Positions 16,787 to 20,000 of a DNA stretch of 20,000 bases are shown piece by piece (positions within the stretch are counted from its first letter, which is position 1; each line of letters starts with the position of its first letter). The stretch spans positions 475,001 through 495,000 of the forward strand of contig WPIO01000171.1 in assembly GCA_009760855.2 (NCBI GenBank), in the 5' to 3' direction. Position numbers and translations under genes: made by a program. The notes beneath the pieces are model-generated. The model did no database searches, was not told the origin of the DNA, and saw only the letters and a program-made list of their open reading frames with translations. This DNA comes from Cristatella mucedo. Lineage: Eukaryota > Bryozoa > Phylactolaemata > Cristatellidae.

Positions 16787-18316
16787 TCAACAGCGCCGGG
16801 CGTCGCCGCCGGTGCACCCGAGCAGGCCGTACTCGAGGCCGTCGCCGCCCGGATCGACGCCGTCGTCGCGCAGCGGCGGTGAAGGCGGCGTCAGAGGAAG
16901 CAGAGGCGTCAGCTGCAGCAGTCTGCCGTCGTCGCCGTCCGCCGCCGCAGCCGCCTCCACTCCGGCGGAGGCGGCGGTCACGTTGTCGTTCGACGACGTC
17001 AGACGGCCGCCGCCGAAGGCGAGCGTGCTCTTTCGACGCTGCGCGGCGACCGCGGTCACGAGGCTTGTGCGCGCCGTCGACACCGAGCTGGCGAACTTGC
17101 TGCTGCCGCTGCGAAGGAGCCGCGAGGCTGCGCCGCAGGCGCGAAGCACGGCCAGCTCGTAGAGCTGCCGCCGGAACAGCTTGCCCGTCAGCACGTAGAT
17201 GAAGAAGTTGGCCGCGTAGTGCGACATTCCGATCTGCTGCGCTATGAGCTTGGCGAGCATGAAGTCAAAGTGCCGCTGCCACGCCGGGTCGGCTTCGACT
17301 GCCTCAATGACTTCCGCCGAGGTCGCCGCCGCCGCCGCCGCGGCAGCCTCGCCGGTGCCTATGCGCTCGGGAGGATCGAAGTAGGGGTAGAGCGAGTAGA
17401 CGACGGTGCTCGGCAGGATGGTGACAATCTGATAGAACGAGACTCCGAGTAGGAGCGCCGTGGTCGAGCGCCGGTCGATCGTGTTCGTCATCGTCGTGAG
17501 GCGCTCCATCTTGGACAGATGGTGCACCTCGGCGATGACGCGCACGTTGAGCACGAGCACGGCAAGCGGCAGCAGGGCGAACACGAGCAGCTCGGTGAAC
17601 CAGGTCCACGCGGCGAACAGCGGCATCGAGCTGAGCCGAAGATTGCACGTGGAGTCGTCGCCGACCGTCCACAGGTAGCCCTGCACTCCGGCGAGCGCCA
17701 GGCAGGCAAGCAGCAGCACCAAGATGCAGCGCGTGGCAAAGCGCGCCCGGCCCACGAGGCCGACAAAGCGGAACGGGTGGCAGACGCTCAGGAAGCGCTC
17801 GACGGTGAAGCCGAGCACGAGCGCTGGCGAGGCGTACTGCAGGGCGATGTAGAGCACGCTGAACGTCTCGCAGCGGCCGCGAACGCCGAGGAACGACGCG
17901 CCGCCCGCGCCGGTGAAGGCGGCGGCGCCGCGAGCGGCCGCTAGGTCCATCTCGTACATGACGTTCATGGTGAGAAAGCCGACGTCGGTGATCGCGAGCG
18001 CGGCGAGGTAGCAGCCCGAGCTGTGCCGCATGAGCGGCTGCAGCCAGACGATCATCGCCACGAGGTTGCCCGATATGCCCACGCTCCACCAGATGGGCGG
18101 CATCGTGTGCGACACGGCGGTCCTGCACGGCCGGAAGTGTTCGTACAGCGCTGTCTCGGAGCCGTTGAAGTGGCCGAGCAGCAGATTCCAGGCCGACGAC
18201 GGCGGCGGCGGCGACAGATCCGTCGGTGAAGCAACCATCGCCGAGGTCACGTTGTCCGCACCGTAGACGGTCGCGGCGAACGAGGCGGCTGTGCCGCCGC
18301 TGACGTAGTCCTCCAT
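16787..18316 (-). CDS. Rhodopsin-like (class A) G protein-coupled receptor, orphan, probably peptide-type
   Basis: A single intronless frame encodes 509 residues. The ATG at 18316 is the first in-frame one after a TAG at 18494-18496, and has G at -3 and +4. The N-terminus (1-74) has possible glycosylation sites Asn22 (NVT) and Asn51 (NGS). Predicted TMs: TM1 75-92 (Gly83-Asn84); TM2 101-121 (LAALAITD, Asp111); TM3 149-172 (Cys149 at its start, then Glu173-Arg174-Phe175 in place of DRY, and CHPF); TM4 about 196-218 (no conserved Trp); TM5 236-260 (Pro250); TM6 283-308 (Pro302, the toggle Trp replaced: TILP); TM7 352-376 (NFFIY in place of NPxxY). Cys224 in loop 2 should bond Cys149. Helix 8 is GKLFRRQLYEL. 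Loop 3 carries eight alanines (324-331). The tail of about 130 residues is low-complexity. It should be a plasma-membrane receptor signalling through G proteins. The ligand is unknown; similarity to invertebrate peptide receptors is inferred from the TM7 signature. Confidence 0.92.
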   Translation of the reverse strand: MEDYVSGGTAASFAATVYGADNVTSAMVASPTDLSPPPPSSAWNLLLGHFNGSETALYEHFRPCRTAVSHTMPPIWWSVGISGNLVAMIVWLQPLMRHSSGCYLAALAITDVGFLTMNVMYEMDLAAARGAAAFTGAGGASFLGVRGRCETFSVLYIALQYASPALVLGFTVERFLSVCHPFRFVGLVGRARFATRCILVLLLACLALAGVQGYLWTVGDDSTCNLRLSSMPLFAAWTWFTELLVFALLPLAVLVLNVRVIAEVHHLSKMERLTTMTNTIDRRSTTALLLGVSFYQIVTILPSTVVYSLYPYFDPPERIGTGEAAAAAAAATSAEVIEAVEADPAWQRHFDFMLAKLIAQQIGMSHYAANFFIYVLTGKLFRRQLYELAVLRACGAASRLLRSGSSKFASSVSTARTSLVTAVAAQRRKSTLAFGGGRLTSSNDNVTAASAGVEAAAAADGDDGRLLQLTPLLPLTPPSPPLRDDGVDPGGDGLEYGLLGCTGGDARRC

Positions 18317-18496
18317 CTCCAGAGGGTGGTTCGCACGCGGGTGTAGGCCGGAGCCCCGGGTTACAGGCTGCTGCGGCGGCCGCCGCGCGGGTACCACGCT
18401 TGTCTGCCCGACGCAGCGACAACGAACCGTTCTGAGCTTCAACTCATCTGACCGCGACTGCGGCGGCCGCTTCGTCGGGGCGCGAGCCCAGCTCTA
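18317..18496 (-). promoter_or_regulatory. GPCR 5' leader (inferred 5' UTR)
   Basis: The GPCR frame stays open upstream of the ATG to a TAG at 18494-18496 but contains no ATG; the codon at 18442 is TTG. This segment is therefore best read as 5' UTR or, less likely, as exon sequence downstream of an undetected splice site. No TATA box was identified at a suitable distance. Confidence 0.45.
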
Positions 18497-18558
18497 GGCC
18501 CGGAGGCGGCGGCGGTGGCGGCTTGATCGCAAATGCGGCGTCGCCTTGTGATGACGGA

Positions 18559-18591
<33 letters not shown>

Positions 18592-19130
18592 TTCGTCACC
18601 TTGTGATGTCGCCGCCTCTTCGCCGCCTGCCTGCGTCGTCGACGAAGGGTCGCCTTGCCCCGAGTAGCAGCAAGTCCTGCACAAGCCGCCAAGCAGCGGG
18701 AGTACTCTGCCACCGGGCACCGCCGGAGCAGCAGCCGCGAAGCTCGGTAGGCCGGCGGCCACGGGCGGAGTGGTGCCCTATCCCACGCCCCCTCGTCCGG
18801 TGCGCAGCCGCTACGGTTGCCGGGGCGGGCACGGCGGCGGCCGGCGGCTTTGTTCCGTCCCGCGCTTGCACGAGCGAGCTCAGCCTACTCGATATAATCT
18901 CTTCGAGCGCCCGTCCGGCTTCTGAGCCGCCGCCGCCCCGCCGCCGCCGCCCCGCCACCGCCGCCCAGCCGCCGCCGCCGCCAGCGGCTGCGAACCTCTC
19001 GCCCGATAGTCGGGCGGTGACAGTACCGCCGGCAGTCGGCTACGAGCGGCTGCGCTACCTGCTCAGCTGTTGCGACCGCTGCTGGCGTCGGAGCAGTACT
19101 ACAAATCGCCTCGGCGTTGCTTAACGATAG
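18497..19130. other. CpG-rich region upstream of the GPCR, likely promoter area
   Basis: Very CpG-rich, with GCC/CCG runs at 18910-18985 and a (GGC)n tract at about 18556-18591. Frames on both strands (18439-18762 minus, 18603-19124 plus) are alanine, proline, glycine or arginine-rich and mutually overlapping, consistent with composition rather than coding. The position immediately 5' of the GPCR suggests a CpG-island type promoter, which is inferred. Confidence 0.4.
18556..18591. repeat. (GGC)n trinucleotide repeat
   Basis: About twelve consecutive GGC units upstream of the GPCR leader, flanked on both sides by CCTTGTGATG (about 18544 and 18600). This gives a small direct repeat bracketing the tract. 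Confidence 0.92.
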
Positions 19131-20000
19131 CGCTGCGGCCACTCATCCATCCGGCGCGAAAGCCCGAGACGGTTCCGGTGCGGCGGCAGCCCAGCTGCGG
19201 TGGCTGCTCGCTGACATTGTCGAGCCAATGAGCTCGCCTCGTCTCCGTTCAAGCCGATCGCGTTTGCGACGCCGCGTCACGAAGCGCCAGTGAGCCCATA
19301 ATAGAGGCGCAGTGGCTCGAGTAGAGACGCTGACTTAAGGCGCATACTTGATTACGCGCGCCAATGTCTTCATTTAAATTACGCTAAACGAATCTAGTCC
19401 GTCGGACGGGGGCTTGATCGATGGCCTCGCCGTTCATTTGTCGCATTAAAAGCGCCGCGCTTTAAAGTTGACGTCGAGGTGCATGCGAAGAAGCTACGAT
19501 CGCACGCGGAGGACACTGGCGAGAGGCTGACTGCGAACTCCCGCGGCCGCTGCCGAACCTCTCGCACCGCCTTGCCCCGAACTCCTGCGGCACAGTGCCT
19601 CGACTTGGTGCTACTCGGAAGGGAAAGGCTAAACTGAGCGACGGCAGCTGCAGTGGTGGTGGCGCAGGCGGCAGCTTTAGCCGGCGGTGGTTCGAGCGCG
19701 TGGCAGCGCACGACGGCGGCGGCTACGGCGTTCTGCGAGCGCCCCCTCAGTGACGCGAGGATCGAGGAGGTGACCCGCGAGGCTGCGAGCGTTCGGCAGG
19801 CCCTTCAATTGGCACGCTCCGGGCGGAGCGACAGGGGGGCTATTATTAGATGACTTGAGACAACTCCCATTGACTGATGCGATCCCGTGACAATTTCCGT
19901 CGACTGACTGGAGGTGTTCACACTTAGATGCACGTGATGAGGCGGAGAAGAGGAATGGCTTCGTCGGTGCGAATGCGGTCCCCATTGTCGTCGGCTGGGG
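19131..20000. other. Spacer to the window end, no gene seen
   Basis: Short frames only, with no motif. It contains a CCAAT motif (about 19226) and a near-palindrome TTAAAAGCGCCGCGCTTTAA (about 19445-19464). Confidence 0.35.

Noticed and set aside
16525-17202. 225-codon plus-strand Arg/Ala-rich frame
   Set aside because: It lies mostly antisense to the GPCR C-terminal tail and is explained by CpG-rich codon composition.
17304-18422. 372-codon minus-strand frame overlapping the GPCR
   Set aside because: Arg/Ala/His/Pro-rich shadow of the GC-rich GPCR coding sequence in another frame; it has no domain, and the GPCR frame has clear 7TM motifs.
18317-18442. Upstream extension of the GPCR by 42 residues
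   Set aside because: It begins at a TTG codon, not ATG. The first ATG is at 18316 in good context, and the extra residues look like untranslated GC-rich DNA.

Overview
The window is nuclear DNA from an invertebrate animal. It holds one convincing protein-coding gene, an intact single-exon rhodopsin-like GPCR on the minus strand. The rest is accessory DNA full of decayed non-LTR retrotransposons (L2/CR1-like LINEs), one clear and one possible tRNA-derived SINE, microsatellites and CpG-rich low-complexity blocks. There are no operons, Shine-Dalgarno sites or prokaryotic genes. The phylum cannot be fixed from this sequence: the GPCR's Asn-Phe-Phe-Ile-Tyr TM7 signature suits protostome or lophotrochozoan peptide-receptor families, but that is inference.

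Layout. 1-3665: a reverse-transcriptase fragment of LINE family 2, a LINE-tail hairpin, a long (AC)n microsatellite, and a 5'-truncated, frameshifted LINE family 1 copy with its full 3' end. 3666-5530: AT-richer spacer with no recognised gene. 5530-7550: two old minus-strand LINE copies, one split by an insert of about 955 bp with an AT-rich core. 7551-8790: GC-rich block with a tandem duplication of about 91 bp. 8794-9510: a pogo/Tigger-like inverted-repeat element that appears to contain a young LINE copy. 9700-11910: further LINE 3' ends on both strands, a 24-bp perfect palindrome and a second family 2 fragment. 12089-12168: a tRNA-like sequence with a perfect B box. 12850-13530: another LINE 3' end and a tRNA-derived SINE whose 3' tail matches the LINE tail. 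14560-16786: CpG-rich DNA and a polypyrimidine tract. 16787-18316: the GPCR. 18317-20000: CpG-rich presumed 5' region and spacer.

Relations between parts. Family 1 LINE copies of different ages, more diverged LINEs and the SINE all end in the same kind of structure: AAAGCGCC, a purine/pyrimidine inner stem, GGGCGCTTT, then a short A/T-rich repeat. This fits a LINE machinery recognising a 3' hairpin, with the SINE having captured that tail. No new multi-gene system is evident. The best leads are the SINE/LINE pairing, the nested transposons and the orphan GPCR.
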